From positions 738,332 through 787,185 of the forward strand of contig NW_003155239.1 in assembly GCF_000003605.2 (NCBI RefSeq): DNA of 48,854 nt, read 5' to 3'. How positions within the stretch are numbered: position 1 is the first letter of the stretch; the number at the start of each line of letters is the position of its first letter. A model generated the notes under the pieces. The model did not search any database. It saw nothing but the letters and a program-made list of their open reading frames with translations, and was not told the origin of the DNA. The translations under genes and the position numbers were made by a program. This DNA is from Saccoglossus kowalevskii. Taxonomy: Eukaryota; Hemichordata; Enteropneusta; Harrimaniidae. This document shows, one piece after another, positions 48,697 to 48,854 of this stretch.

Positions 48697-48854
48697 AGTC
48701 AGGAAGTGACCTGACTTGATCCTGTAACATCTTGTGATGCTGATTCCTGACTCCAGTGAGCTGTACCCTATACAGGGGTACATATGCAGACGTGCTGTGC
48801 AGTGATCCCTGCTGATCAACAGGAACCACCGAAGCTCACTGCCTGAACTACTCC
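48697..48854. other. GC-richer segment with nested inverted repeats, cut by the window end
   Basis: Domain 1 (48697-48752) is bounded by AGTCAGGAA and TTCCTGACT, a perfect 9-bp inverted repeat; its left arm could instead pair with CCTGACT at 48710-48716. Domain 2 (48754-48841) is bounded by CAGTGAGCT and AGCTCACTG, again 9 bp perfect. It encloses a hairpin GUACCCU-AUACA-GGGGUAC (48763-48781) and a CCTG/CAGG stem (48808-48823). This would form a multibranch fold of 88 nt. On the minus strand about 58 codons are also open to the window edge, so a coding exon or the edge of a transposable element are alternatives. It does not fit a tRNA: no T-loop consensus is present. Confidence 0.4.

Noticed and set aside
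48754-48841. tRNA or hammerhead ribozyme reading of the structured edge element
   Set aside because: No T-loop consensus; CTGATCA differs from the required CTGATGA core and stem II does not form before the GAA.

Overview
The window looks like a piece of a eukaryotic nuclear genome, most likely a marine invertebrate. It is AT-rich by eye (roughly mid-30s % GC, not counted). It has no long open frames, no operon-like gene packing, many microsatellites and minisatellites, decayed inverted-repeat elements and ancient local duplications. A long GTGA/GTCA tetranucleotide array (about 25.57-25.78 kb) recalls abalone-type gastropod genomes, but that is a weak, memory-based hint and not an identification.

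No protein-coding gene can be annotated with confidence. The longest open frame is 124 codons. At about 36% GC a stop falls at roughly 7% of codons, so about one open run that long is expected by chance in 48.9 kb over six frames (my own estimate). No rRNA, tRNA, CRISPR array or reverse transcriptase/transposase motif was recognised. Three short stretches of higher GC could be decayed coding fragments or isolated exons: 2788-3157 (+), 20299-20560 (-) and 46643-46834 (+). All are low confidence and no product is recognised. The window is best read as intergenic or deep-intronic DNA.

Layout. 0-9.3 kb: mostly featureless, with a CTCF-like motif at 523-537, a G12 tract and one possible coding relic. 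9.4-10.2 kb: a diverged direct duplication. 14.2-15.1 kb: two tandem arrays, a clean 19-bp repeat and an older 27-bp GC-rich repeat. 16.4 and 21.3 kb: two related MITE-like elements with terminal inverted repeats and TTAA duplications. 20.0-20.7 kb: a GC-richer segment bracketed by copies of one short repeat. 22.4-25.8 kb: small tandem duplications, nuclear-receptor-like motifs and the GTGA array. 30.3-31.2 kb: two old minisatellites (23 bp and about 44 bp). 35.8-40.7 kb: the largest structure, an ancient tandem segmental duplication whose copies keep a 78-bp core at about 91% identity in a much more diverged background. 42.8-44.4 kb: three copies of another local repeat. 46.6-48.85 kb: a possible exon, a CRE beside a CTCF-like motif, and a GC-rich segment with nested inverted repeats at the window edge.

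No genes can be shown to work together here. The candidate regulatory signals (three CTCF-like cores, four perfect TGACGTCA palindromes, two perfect DR4 sites and three TCAAGGTCA sites) are sequence matches only and need chromatin or conservation data.
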